Below, in pieces: positions 51,755 through 60,817 of a stretch of 64,000 nucleotides of DNA. Every line of letters begins with the position of its first letter. Positions within the stretch are counted from its first letter, which is position 1. A program made the translations under genes and the position numbers. The DNA is from Microbacterium terregens (GTDB lineage: Bacteria; Pseudomonadota; Alphaproteobacteria; Sphingomonadales; Sphingomonadaceae): NCBI RefSeq assembly GCF_027922045.1, contig NZ_BSEX01000004.1, forward strand, positions 62,001 through 126,000, given 5' to 3'. The notes below the pieces were generated by a model. The model was not told the DNA's origin and ran no database searches. It saw only the letters and a program-made list of their open reading frames with translations.

Positions 51755-54700
51755 ATGGGCACTCGGGCTCTAGTTCGCGCGCACCTGCTGGCCGGCTCAG
51801 CGGTACTGATGGCCGGAGTGTTGCCCGGCGGCCCGGCGTTCGCTCAGGCGGTGCCCGTCCAGGCCACGGAGCAGACGGCGCCTGCCCCCATCGGCTCCAA
51901 CGGCACTGCCCAGACCAGCACCGTCGCCGATCCCAACGGCCAGGCGGGCAGCCAGGTCAATGGGGAGGGTGAGCCCGGCGCCGACGTCGTCGTCACCGGA
52001 TCCCGCATCGCCCGCACCGGCTTCGACGCGCCGACCCCCGTCAACGTCGTCGACGCGCAGGAGGTGAAGCTTTCGGGCAACGTCAACATCGAACGCACCC
52101 TCCAGCAAATCCCGCAGACGGTCGCCTCGCAGCTGGGCGGTGCCACGTCGAACACCGTTCCCGGTGGCTATGCCGACGTCAATCTTCGCGGCTTCGGCTC
52201 GACCCGAAACCTGGTGCTGGTGAACGGCCGGCGCTTCGCGATCTTCGGGCCGGAACAGGTCGTCGATCTCAACACCATCCCCTCGACGTTGATCGCCCGG
52301 ACCGAGATCGTCACTGGCGGTTCGTCCGCGGTCTATGGCTCGGACGCGATCACGGGCGTGGTGAACTTCATCATGCGCACCGATTTCGAGGGCGTGGAAG
52401 CGCGCGCGCAGCTCAACCTGGCGGGGCCGACGAGCACGCCCACCTATAATTATGATCTCACGGTCGGCGGCAACTTCGCCGAAGGGCGCGGGAACGCCGT
52501 GATCTCGATGAACTATCTCGACCGCGGCTCCATCACCCGCGGCCAGCGGGGTAGCTTCGCCTATCTGTCGCTCGCCGATCGGTGCGTCGTGCCCGGATCG
52601 GGGAGCGCGAGCGGCCCGGGAACGCCGTTCACGCCTGCCGGAGGACTTGGCTGCGTCGCCGGCGGCGGCGAGCTCGGCTTCGTCGCCAGCGGATCGGGCG
52701 ACATCCCCAACGGCCGCTTCTCCGGCATTCCGGCTTTCGGTGGCACCAACGCCGCGCTGAACGCCGCCTATGCCGCAGCCGGCCTGAGCGGCCTCGGTGG
52801 CCGCGGCTTCACCTTCAACGACGAAGGCTCCTCGGCCCGGCCGGCGCTTACCCCGCAGGACGACTTCAACCTCGGTCCGGACAACTACCTCATCCAGCCG
52901 CAGAAGCGCTGGATGATCAACAGCTTCGCGCACTATGACTTCACCGACTCGATCACCGGCTACATGGAGCTCCACTACTCGCACAACGAGGTGGATGCCC
53001 GGCTCGCGCCGACCAACGTCGGCTCGCCGACGCTGTTCAACGCCGACAACCCCTATCTCACGCCCGCGTTGCAGGAGGTCTTCCGGCAGCTCGACCTCGC
53101 CGAGACCGGACCCACGACCGTCACCAGCGGCACCGCCACCCGGATCAACAACCCGGGCGATGGCCTTGCGCTCGTCACTGCCGGCCGCCGTTACGTCGAG
53201 GTCGGCGCGCGGGCCGCGACCGAGCGGCGCAACGTCTATCGCGGCGCCTGGGGCCTGCGCGGCGATCTCGGGAACGCGTCCGAGAACTTCCTGACGGACC
53301 TGAAGTGGGACGCCTACTACACCTACTCGCGCAGCGAGAACACGCTGCAGCTGCGCAACGCCCTGTCGCGCAGCCGGCTTCAGGAGTCGCTGCTTTCGGA
53401 AGGCGGCGCGGCTCCCTTGTGCAACATCTTCGGCGCGAACGTCAGCGCGGAATGCGCAAGCGCGATCCGCATCAACGCGACCAACACCACCGTCGCCACC
53501 CAGCAGGTCGCGCAAGCAAGCCTCACCGGCAACCTCGTCAACCTGCCTGCCGGCGGGGCGGGCTTCTCGGGCGGCTTCGAATGGCGCAAGGTGAGCGCGA
53601 CCTTCTCGCCCGACTCCTTCCTCGCGTCCGGGGACGTCGCCGGCTTCAATCCGGGCCTCCCCACCCAGGGCTCGGTGTCGGTGAAGGAGGCTTTCGGCGA
53701 AGTCCGCATCCCGCTGATCCACAACACGCCGCTGATCGAGCAGCTCGCGTTCAACGGCGCGTTCCGCTACTCCGACTACAGCCTGAAGGGCGTCGGCGGG
53801 CAGTGGACCTATTCGGCCGGCCTGGACTGGCGCGTATCCCGGGACCTGACCCTGCGCGGCCAGTATCAGCGCGCGATCCGCGCACCCAACGTGGGCGAGC
53901 TCTACGGCGGCATCAATCGCGTCGTCGGCGCAGCGACCGATCCCTGCTCGAGCCGCGCGCCGGTGTCGCAGCAGACCGACGCGGTTCGCGCGGTGTGCAT
54001 CGCGACCGGCGTGCCAGCGGCCGCCGTCTTCTCGCCCGAGGTGCAGCCGAACGCGATCATCCCCGCGGACTTCGGCGGCAACCCCAACCTCGATGCCGAA
54101 AAGTCCAACACCTACACGGCAGGCGCCGTCATCACGCCGCGCTTCGCGCCCGGCCTGTACCTGAGCGTCGACTATTTCAACATCGACCTGAAGGGGGCGG
54201 TCGCTGCACTCGGCGGCGGGCTGCAGAACACCTTCAACCTCTGCTATCTGACGCTGCAGGACGCAAACAGCGAATATTGTCGCGCACTCAACCGCGATCC
54301 CCGCACGGGCGAGATCAACGATCCCTACGTCGCCCGCATCCTGAACGCGAATACGGGCGCGCTCCAGACCGAGGGCATCGACTTCGCCGGCCGCTATCGC
54401 TTCGACATCGGATCGGGCGATACCTCGGTCGAGCTCAGCTCCACCTTCACCTATCTGCTCGACTTCACCTCGACGCCGGTGGCAGCCTTCCCGGACATCA
54501 AGAACAAGTGCGTCGGCGCATATGGTCCCACCTGCGGGCAGCCGCTGCCGGAATGGCGCGGCACCACGCGGGCGACGCTCAACATCGGCGATTTCTCGGC
54601 GAGCGTTCGCCATCGCTACATCGGCCCGGTCACCACCGACCGCTACATCGTGCCGCTGCGCCAGAATGCGGAGACCGCCCCGCCGATCACCAACTTCGCC

Positions 54701-54904
54701 TATCCGCGCCTCGCCGCGCAGAACTATGTCGACGTCTCGTTCAGCCTGGGCGTGACCGATAAGGTGGAGTTCTTCGGCGGCGTCAACAACGTACTCAACA
54801 ACAAGCCCCCGATCACCACCCAGGGGCCGAGCGCCAACACCTTCTCGGCCACCTACGACGTGCTCGGGCCGGAGTTCTTCCTCGGCGCGACCGCGAAGTT
54901 CTGA
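51755..54904 (+). CDS. Large TonB-dependent receptor (polysaccharide-locus receptor 2)
   Basis: This 1049-residue outer-membrane receptor has a signal peptide (HLLAGSAVLMAGVLPGGPAF), an N-terminal polar extension, a TonB-box region ADVVVTGSRIARTGFDAPTP, a plug with VNLRGFGSTRNLVLVNGRRF and TEIVTGGSSAVYGSDAITGV, and a barrel closing in AKF. This plug type (GSRI, LVNGRR, GGSSAVYGSDAI) is common among carbohydrate receptors of Xanthomonas, Caulobacter and sphingomonads. AGGGAGG lies seven bases before ATG 51755. It leads an operon with the GH28 gene 49 bases downstream and is divergent from the GH43 operon. Confidence 0.9.
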   Translation: MGTRALVRAHLLAGSAVLMAGVLPGGPAFAQAVPVQATEQTAPAPIGSNGTAQTSTVADPNGQAGSQVNGEGEPGADVVVTGSRIARTGFDAPTPVNVVDAQEVKLSGNVNIERTLQQIPQTVASQLGGATSNTVPGGYADVNLRGFGSTRNLVLVNGRRFAIFGPEQVVDLNTIPSTLIARTEIVTGGSSAVYGSDAITGVVNFIMRTDFEGVEARAQLNLAGPTSTPTYNYDLTVGGNFAEGRGNAVISMNYLDRGSITRGQRGSFAYLSLADRCVVPGSGSASGPGTPFTPAGGLGCVAGGGELGFVASGSGDIPNGRFSGIPAFGGTNAALNAAYAAAGLSGLGGRGFTFNDEGSSARPALTPQDDFNLGPDNYLIQPQKRWMINSFAHYDFTDSITGYMELHYSHNEVDARLAPTNVGSPTLFNADNPYLTPALQEVFRQLDLAETGPTTVTSGTATRINNPGDGLALVTAGRRYVEVGARAATERRNVYRGAWGLRGDLGNASENFLTDLKWDAYYTYSRSENTLQLRNALSRSRLQESLLSEGGAAPLCNIFGANVSAECASAIRINATNTTVATQQVAQASLTGNLVNLPAGGAGFSGGFEWRKVSATFSPDSFLASGDVAGFNPGLPTQGSVSVKEAFGEVRIPLIHNTPLIEQLAFNGAFRYSDYSLKGVGGQWTYSAGLDWRVSRDLTLRGQYQRAIRAPNVGELYGGINRVVGAATDPCSSRAPVSQQTDAVRAVCIATGVPAAAVFSPEVQPNAIIPADFGGNPNLDAEKSNTYTAGAVITPRFAPGLYLSVDYFNIDLKGAVAALGGGLQNTFNLCYLTLQDANSEYCRALNRDPRTGEINDPYVARILNANTGALQTEGIDFAGRYRFDIGSGDTSVELSSTFTYLLDFTSTPVAAFPDIKNKCVGAYGPTCGQPLPEWRGTTRATLNIGDFSASVRHRYIGPVTTDRYIVPLRQNAETAPPITNFAYPRLAAQNYVDVSFSLGVTDKVEFFGGVNNVLNNKPPITTQGPSANTFSATYDVLGPEFFLGATAKF

Positions 54905-54953
54905 CCTGGCGGGGTGGGCCAGCCCACCCCCGACCTGCGGAGAAAGAGACAGG

Positions 54954-56525
54954 ATGCTGATCGATCGTCGTGCCGCGCTGCTGGGCGGAGCCGTTGCCGC
55001 CGGTGGCCTGCTCCTGTCCCCCGCATGGGCCGCCGGGCAGGTGGCAGGCGACGGCTGGGTCAGCGTGCGCCGCTTCGGGGCGAAGGGCGACGGCCGTGCG
55101 CTCGACACCTCCGCCATCAATCGTGCGATCGACCATGCCGCAGCCCGCGGCGGCGGCACCGTCGTGTTCCCCGCCGGCACCTATGCCGCGCATACCATCC
55201 GGCTGAAGAGCCGAGTGTCGCTGTACCTGGACCAGGGCGCGACGATCCTCGCCGCCGCCCCCACCGCCACTGCCGGCTATGACGTCGCCGAGCCGCAGGA
55301 CCCGCGCGCCGTGGGCTTCCAGGATTTCGGCCACAGCCACTGGCGCAACAGCCTGATCTGGGGCGAGGGGCTGCACGACATCGCGATCCTCGGCCCCGGT
55401 CTCATCTGGGGCAAGGGGCTCGGCCGCGGCGACGGCAAGGACAATTGGCTCAAGGACCCCTCGGGCCCGGGCACCGGCAACAAGGCCATTGCGCTGAAGA
55501 ACTGCCGCAACGTCCTGCTGCGCGACTTTAAGGTGCTCGAAGGCGGCTGGTTCGCGCTGCTCGCGACCGGCGTCGACAACATGACGATCGACAATGTCGT
55601 CGTGGATACCAACCGCGACGGCTTCGACATCGACTGCTGCCGCAACGTGCGCGTCACCAACTGCACGGTGAACTCGCCCTGGGACGACGGCATCTGCCCC
55701 AAGTCGAGCTATGCGCTGGGCGAGCCGCGCATCACCGAGAACCTGACGATCGCCAACTGCTTCGTGACCGGCAACTACCAGGTGGGGTCCGTCATCGACG
55801 GCAGCTTCCGCAAGATGCCGGCCGACTTCGCCCCCCAGATCCACGGCCGCATCAAGTTCGGGACCGAGACCAACGGCGGCTTCCGCAACGTCGCGATCAG
55901 CAACTGCGTGTTCGAGGACAGCCGCGGCCTCGCGATCGAGACTGTAGACGGCGGTGTGATCGAGGATTTCGCGATCAGCAACATCACCATGCGCGGGATC
56001 GTCGACGCGCCCCTGTTCCTGCGCCTGGGCAAGCGGATGCGCGGCCCCGCGGGCCGGCCAATCGGCACGCTCAAGCGGATCATGATCCAGAACGTGACCA
56101 GCAGCAACGCGACGCCCCTGCCCTCGGTCTTCGCCGGGCTCGCCGGCCATCCGATCGAGGACGTGTCCCTCTCCGACGTCTACCTCCACCATGTCGGCGG
56201 CGCGCCGGCGGCAATGGCGCAGGTGCGCCCGCCCGAAAACGAGCTCGGCTATCCCGAGGCCACCATGTTCGGAGACCTTCCCGCCACCGGCCTGTTCGCG
56301 CGCCACCTGCGCAACCTGGAAATGCACCATGTCGAGATCGCGACCGCGGCGCCCGATCCGCGGCCGGCGATCTGGCTGGAGGACGTGGCCGATGCGGACA
56401 TCACCAATTTGCGCGCGCCGCGAGGCGAAACGTTCGCGCTCACCGACGTCACCGGCTTCCGCAGCACCGGCGCCCGCTGGCTGAAGGACCGGCAGGTCGA
56501 CGGCCGCATCACCGACCGCTTCTAG
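54954..56525 (+). CDS. Exported GH28 polygalacturonase-like hydrolase
   Basis: This 523-residue protein has a Tat-type signal ([18 protein letters not shown]) and a right-handed beta-helix. The N-terminal motif is VRRFGAKGDGRALDTSAINR; catalytic motifs are NRDGFDID (about 220-227) and SPWDDGIC (with Asp244 and Asp245), and GRIKFGTET has the RIK substrate-binding motif (about 299-301). These fit GH28, which hydrolyses galacturonan or rhamnogalacturonan; the canonical NTD is NRD here. It should act in the periplasm. It follows receptor 2, so the receptor may import pectic oligomers. Confidence 0.88.
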   Translation: MLIDRRAALLGGAVAAGGLLLSPAWAAGQVAGDGWVSVRRFGAKGDGRALDTSAINRAIDHAAARGGGTVVFPAGTYAAHTIRLKSRVSLYLDQGATILAAAPTATAGYDVAEPQDPRAVGFQDFGHSHWRNSLIWGEGLHDIAILGPGLIWGKGLGRGDGKDNWLKDPSGPGTGNKAIALKNCRNVLLRDFKVLEGGWFALLATGVDNMTIDNVVVDTNRDGFDIDCCRNVRVTNCTVNSPWDDGICPKSSYALGEPRITENLTIANCFVTGNYQVGSVIDGSFRKMPADFAPQIHGRIKFGTETNGGFRNVAISNCVFEDSRGLAIETVDGGVIEDFAISNITMRGIVDAPLFLRLGKRMRGPAGRPIGTLKRIMIQNVTSSNATPLPSVFAGLAGHPIEDVSLSDVYLHHVGGAPAAMAQVRPPENELGYPEATMFGDLPATGLFARHLRNLEMHHVEIATAAPDPRPAIWLEDVADADITNLRAPRGETFALTDVTGFRSTGARWLKDRQVDGRITDRF

Positions 56526-56527
56526 CG

Positions 56528-56554
56528 CGCCGCCGCCCGGGATGGGCGGCGGCG
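56528..56554. terminator. Bidirectional hairpin between GH28 and receptor 3
   Basis: A perfect 11-bp stem CGCCGCCGCCC/GGGCGGCGGCG with loop GGGAT lies between two convergent stops. No T-run follows. Confidence 0.65.
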
Positions 56555-56561
56555 GCAGGGT

Positions 56562-58955
56562 TCAGAAGCGGGCGCCCAGTTCCACGCCATAGAAGCGTGG
56601 CTCGCCTGCGATGTAGGTTGGAATGCCGAAGCCGCCGCCGGTGTTGCCGGCGTCGATCAGATATTGCTCGTCCGTCAGGTTCCGCGCAAAGCCCCCGATG
56701 CGATAGCGGCCGTCCGCAGTTTCGATGCCGGCCCGCAGGTTGACCAGCGCATAGCCGTCCTGGCTGATCGCTTCGTTGTTCGGGACCTCGAAATACACCT
56801 TCGATCGGTAGGTGACGGTCGGGGTCGCATAGAGCGTCCAGTTGCCGACCGGCACGCGCAGCGATGCACCGCCCGAGGCAGTCGTGTCGGGCTGCAGGCG
56901 GAAGCGGTTGCCGGCATAGACGCCGTTCGCCGCATCATCGGCGATGCCGCCGTCGAGGTAGGAGAAGCTGCCGAACAGGGTCAGCACGGGCGAGATCGCC
57001 AAGCTGGCTTCCAGCTCGACGCCCAGATTGTCGGCCGATCCAGCGCTTTGCGTCCGGGTGACGCCGTCCTCGCCGGTGACGGAGACCTGGAACCCCTTGT
57101 ACCGCTGGTAGAAGACGGACGCCGCGCCGGTGAACGGGCCGACCCGGCCCTTGATGCCGCCTTCGTAGTTCCAGACCGTCTCCTCGGGCACCAGCTGGAG
57201 GTTCGGCACCACGCCACCGGCGCTGTTGGCAGCGCTCAGCTGCACGACGGGCGAGCGCCGGCCCTTGCTGACGGTGCCATAGAGGTTGAGGCTGTCGTTC
57301 AGCCGGAACAGCGCATTGAACCGCGGAAGCAGCGCCGCGAAGCTGCGCTGCGCCGTCAGCTTCGCGCCCTGGGTGTTCGCGGTGCCGATCAGGCTGGTAC
57401 GAATGCCGAGCGCGGCCAGGATCACGGAGTTGGGCTGGATCGAGCTGTAGCCGGACTTGCGGTCCTCGATCAGCACGCGGGCGCCCGCGGTCAGTTCAAG
57501 CCGCGGAGTTGGGATCCAGGTGGCGTCGGCGAACACCGAATAAGTGTCGTTGTTGCCGTAGTTGCTGAACTCCGACGCGTAGGGAAGCTCGCGAAGCGCC
57601 CCGCCGGTGACGATCGACGTCACCTGCGTCGCCGGGATGGTACCGTTCGGCAGAACGCAGCCCGTTCCCGTCGGGATACCGATCGCCTGCAACTGCGCGC
57701 GGACCGGCGCATAGGCTGCCGCCACCGAGCAGGCGAGATAGGTCCCTTCCTCCGTCGAGAAGGGCACGCGCTGGTAGCCGTTTTCGAAAAAGGCGTTCCA
57801 GCCGAAGGCCGCGCGATACTCGGCACCTTCGAACGAGAAGCGGCCCTCATGGCTCCACTGCTCCCCCTTCGCATCCTCGGCGAACTCGAGGTACCAGGCC
57901 GGGCCGCCATCGGCGTCGAACACCTCCAGCGCGTCGAAATGGCGGAAGCCGTTGACGGTCGTGAAGCGGATACCGTCCGCCAGGTCGACGTTCACCGTCA
58001 GATTGGCGTCATAGACGTTGCGGTCGAGTCCGAGCTTGCGGGCGCCGAGCACCTCCTCGCTATAGGGAGAGCCCGACAGCTCGGCATAGCCATAGTCGCC
58101 GGTCTGCCCGCCGGTGGGGGCATGCGCGCGCGACTTGAACGCGGTGCCCGGGTTGCGCTGCCCGTCATAGGTGAGGACCAGGTCCGCGGTGACCGCATCG
58201 CTCGGCTGCCAGCGGAGCGATCCGCGGATGCCGCGCTGGTCCTGGCCATTGAGGTCGTCCTGGTCGACCCGGCCCTGGTTCTGGTTCGGAACGTCGGGAT
58301 CGCCGGCGATGTTGCGGACGTAGCCGCGGCGGTATTTGTAGGCGAAGGCGATCCGCCCCGCCAGCACCTCGTCCCCCGCGTTCACGAAGCCCGAAACCTG
58401 GGTACGATCGAAATTGCCATAGGAGCCGGCGAGCTCGCCCGAGAAACCCGGCTCGGGTGCGGCGGGCACGATGCTGATCGCGCCGACCGCAGCCGCGGTG
58501 CCGAACAGCGTCGCCTGCGGGCCCTTCACCACCTCGATGCGGGCCAGGTCGTAGAGGTCCTGATAGGCGCCCCGCGAACGGCTGATGTCGACGCCGTTAT
58601 AGTAGAGCGTGACGCGCGCACCCTGTTGTGCGGAGCCTGAGTCCGAGGTGATGCCGCGGATCACGAAGCCGGGATTGTTGGCGCTCTGCTCCTGCACCTG
58701 AAGGCCCGGGATGAACGCTGCCACCTCGTCCAGCTCGGACACGCCGATGTCGGCCATGTGCTGGCCCGACAACGCGCTCACCGTGACGGGCACGTCCTCG
58801 ATCCGCTGCGCCCGCTTCTGTGCCGTGACGATGACTTCGTTCGCCTCGAACGCCGACCCGTCGCCCTCCGGCTGCGCACTCGCCTGCGCCAGCGCCCCCG
58901 ACGAGACGCCCGCGCCGAGCGTCGCCAGCACGAGCCCAAAACCAAACTTCCGCAT
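56562..58955 (-). CDS. TonB-dependent receptor 3
   Basis: This 797-residue outer-membrane protein has a signal peptide (MRKFGFGLVLATLGAGVSSG, cleavage after ALA), TonB-box ANEVIVTAQKRAQRIEDVPV, a plug with VIRGITSDSGSAQQGARVTL and EVVKGPQATLFGTAAAVGAI, and a barrel ending GVELGARF. It is a sphingomonad-type TBDT of unknown ligand. It is divergent from phoD, and the 172-base gap has phosphate-box-like half-sites, so phosphorylated compounds are a possible ligand as well as oligosaccharides. Confidence 0.88.
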   Translation of the reverse strand: MRKFGFGLVLATLGAGVSSGALAQASAQPEGDGSAFEANEVIVTAQKRAQRIEDVPVTVSALSGQHMADIGVSELDEVAAFIPGLQVQEQSANNPGFVIRGITSDSGSAQQGARVTLYYNGVDISRSRGAYQDLYDLARIEVVKGPQATLFGTAAAVGAISIVPAAPEPGFSGELAGSYGNFDRTQVSGFVNAGDEVLAGRIAFAYKYRRGYVRNIAGDPDVPNQNQGRVDQDDLNGQDQRGIRGSLRWQPSDAVTADLVLTYDGQRNPGTAFKSRAHAPTGGQTGDYGYAELSGSPYSEEVLGARKLGLDRNVYDANLTVNVDLADGIRFTTVNGFRHFDALEVFDADGGPAWYLEFAEDAKGEQWSHEGRFSFEGAEYRAAFGWNAFFENGYQRVPFSTEEGTYLACSVAAAYAPVRAQLQAIGIPTGTGCVLPNGTIPATQVTSIVTGGALRELPYASEFSNYGNNDTYSVFADATWIPTPRLELTAGARVLIEDRKSGYSSIQPNSVILAALGIRTSLIGTANTQGAKLTAQRSFAALLPRFNALFRLNDSLNLYGTVSKGRRSPVVQLSAANSAGGVVPNLQLVPEETVWNYEGGIKGRVGPFTGAASVFYQRYKGFQVSVTGEDGVTRTQSAGSADNLGVELEASLAISPVLTLFGSFSYLDGGIADDAANGVYAGNRFRLQPDTTASGGASLRVPVGNWTLYATPTVTYRSKVYFEVPNNEAISQDGYALVNLRAGIETADGRYRIGGFARNLTDEQYLIDAGNTGGGFGIPTYIAGEPRFYGVELGARF

Positions 58956-59054
58956 CTTTCTGTTTCCCCCAAACGGCGACGCGGCCCGACTAGGGAGGAC
59001 AGGTGACAAAGCGGCGGCAGCCGCATGACGCGGCGGTGACGCCCGCTTCCCCAA

Positions 59055-59082
59055 AGTGTCACGCCTCCGCAACCGAAGTGTC
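59055..59082. promoter_or_regulatory. Direct AGTGTC repeats upstream of phoD
   Basis: AGTGTCACG (from 59055) and AGTGTCGCG (from 59077) are 22 bases apart, two helical turns, ahead of phoD. PhoB boxes use TGTCA half-sites every 11 bases; the middle half-site is missing here, so the call is weak. Confidence 0.3.
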
Positions 59083-59127
59083 GCGCGCGCTGCTTAGTGG
59101 CCGCGGCAGATTTGGGGAGCATTTTCG

Positions 59128-60774
59128 ATGACGATCAACCGCCGCGGCGCCCTGTCCCTGCTGGGGACGGGCCTTGCCCTGACGTTGCCCGCAGGCGCCG
59201 GCGCGGCACCGGCCACGGGCCGCTTCGACCATGGGGTCGCGAGCGGCGATCCCGCCGCAGACGGCGCGATCCTGTGGACGCGAGCCACCCCGCCCGCCGG
59301 GTCCAACGCCGACGTTCCGCTGCGCTGGCACGTCGCCCCGGCCGCGGACGCAGCGCCGATCGCCTCCGGCGAAGTCGTCGCCCGCGCGGCACGCGATTTT
59401 ACCGCCAAGGTCGCGGCAAGCGGCCTTTCCGCTGGCACCGAATATTGGTTCTGGTTCACCAGCGGAGACGGCACGCGCTCGCCGGTCGGCCGCTTCCGCA
59501 CGCTTCCGACGGGCGCCACCGCGGAACTGGTGTTCGCAGTCGTCTCCTGCCAGCTCTACCCGGGCGGGCTCTACAACGCCTATGACGCGATCGCGCGCAG
59601 CGACCGGCTCGACGCGGTGCTCCACCTGGGCGACTATATCTATGAATATGGCGCGGAAGGATATGGCGCGGAGATGGGCGCCAAGCTCGGCCGCCTGCCC
59701 GAGCCCCGGCACGAGATCCTGACGCTCGCCGATTACCGCCTCCGCCACGCGCAGGTGAAGCGCGACCCCGACATGCAGGCAGCCCACGCCCGCGCCGCGT
59801 TTATCTGCGTGTGGGACGATCATGAGGTTGCCAACGACAGCTGGATGCACGGCGCCGAGAACCACGACGCCGGCACCGAGGGCGACTGGGAGAAGCGCAA
59901 GGCGGCAGCGATGCAGGCCTATTTCGAATGGATGCCGATCCGCGACCCGCGCCCGGGCGATCCGTGGGACGCGATCAACCGCAGCTTCGAATTCGGTGAT
60001 CTGGCGACCCTGGCGATGGTCGAGACCCGCCTGCTGGCCCGCGCGCGCCAGGTCGCGGCGAAAGGCGCGGCGCCTACTGCGGCCGACTACGCGCCGATGA
60101 TGGCGGAGCGTGCGCGCCCCGATCGGGAGTTGCTGGGCCCGCGCCAGCAGCGCTGGCTCGAGGGAACGCTTGCGGCCTCGGTGAAGGCCGGCAAGCCGTG
60201 GCAGGTCCTGGGCAATCAGGTGGTGATGGCACGCGTCGCCGGACCCGATCTGGAGCGTCAGCTGGGCGCCGAGCGCTACGCGGCGACGATCGCGAAAATG
60301 CCCGCCGCCTATCGCGAGCGGATGGCTGGCGCAGTCGCCTCCTATCGCGCCGGGCTGCCGTTCAACTTCGACAGCTGGGACGGCTATCCGGCCGCGCGCG
60401 AGCGGCTGTACGCCAGCTTCCGCCGGGCAGGGTCGCGGCCGATCGTGCTGTCGGGCGACAGCCACGCTGCCTGGGCCAACGACCTCCACGACCAGAAGGG
60501 TACGCTTGCCGCCGTCGAGTTCGGCACGACTGCGATCAGCAGCCCTTCCTATGGGTCGCTGCTGCCGGGCATCGGCCGGCTGATCGCGGATGCGAATGAG
60601 GAAGTGCAGTTCTGCGACCAGGACAACAAGGGGTTCCTTCGCCTGACGCTCACCCGCGAGGCGGCGGTCGCGGAGTTCGCGACCGTCTCCACCATCGTCG
60701 CCAAGCCCTACACGACCGCGGTCGCCGCCCGCTTCCGGGCGACCTCCCGCGGGCCGCTCCAGCGGCTGGCCTGA
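59128..60774 (+). CDS. phoD: PhoD-family alkaline phosphatase/phosphodiesterase
   Basis: This 548-residue protein has a Tat signal (NRRGALSLLGTGLALTLPAG), an N-terminal PhoD domain FDHGVASGDPAADGAILWTR, and a metallophosphatase core: VVSCQLYPGG with the Fe-ligand Cys, HLGDYIYEYG, ICVWDDHEVANDSW and LSGDSHAAWAND. PhoD uses Fe and Ca to hydrolyse phosphomono- and diesters in the periplasm under phosphate limitation. It is divergent from receptor 3 and converges with the twin-helix protein. Confidence 0.95.
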   Translation: MTINRRGALSLLGTGLALTLPAGAGAAPATGRFDHGVASGDPAADGAILWTRATPPAGSNADVPLRWHVAPAADAAPIASGEVVARAARDFTAKVAASGLSAGTEYWFWFTSGDGTRSPVGRFRTLPTGATAELVFAVVSCQLYPGGLYNAYDAIARSDRLDAVLHLGDYIYEYGAEGYGAEMGAKLGRLPEPRHEILTLADYRLRHAQVKRDPDMQAAHARAAFICVWDDHEVANDSWMHGAENHDAGTEGDWEKRKAAAMQAYFEWMPIRDPRPGDPWDAINRSFEFGDLATLAMVETRLLARARQVAAKGAAPTAADYAPMMAERARPDRELLGPRQQRWLEGTLAASVKAGKPWQVLGNQVVMARVAGPDLERQLGAERYAATIAKMPAAYRERMAGAVASYRAGLPFNFDSWDGYPAARERLYASFRRAGSRPIVLSGDSHAAWANDLHDQKGTLAAVEFGTTAISSPSYGSLLPGIGRLIADANEEVQFCDQDNKGFLRLTLTREAAVAEFATVSTIVAKPYTTAVAARFRATSRGPLQRLA

Positions 60775-60780
60775 GCGGAC

Positions 60781-60807
60781 CCGGCGGCGGAAACTATCCG
60801 CCGCCGG
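60781..60807. terminator. Bidirectional hairpin between phoD and the twin-helix gene
   Basis: A perfect 11-bp stem CCGGCGGCGGA/TCCGCCGCCGG with loop AACTA lies between convergent stops. Confidence 0.65.
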
Positions 60808-60817
60808 CACACCGCGA

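Noticed and set aside
51797..55180. A 1127-residue open frame on the minus strand opposite receptor 2
   Set aside because: It overlaps a receptor with a signal peptide, plug motifs and a good ribosome-binding site, and extends into GH28. The frame has low-complexity Arg/Gly/Ala composition typical of a shadow.
56664..58640. A 658-residue plus-strand frame opposite receptor 3
   Set aside because: Same reasoning: antisense to a clear TonB-dependent receptor, no domain pattern.
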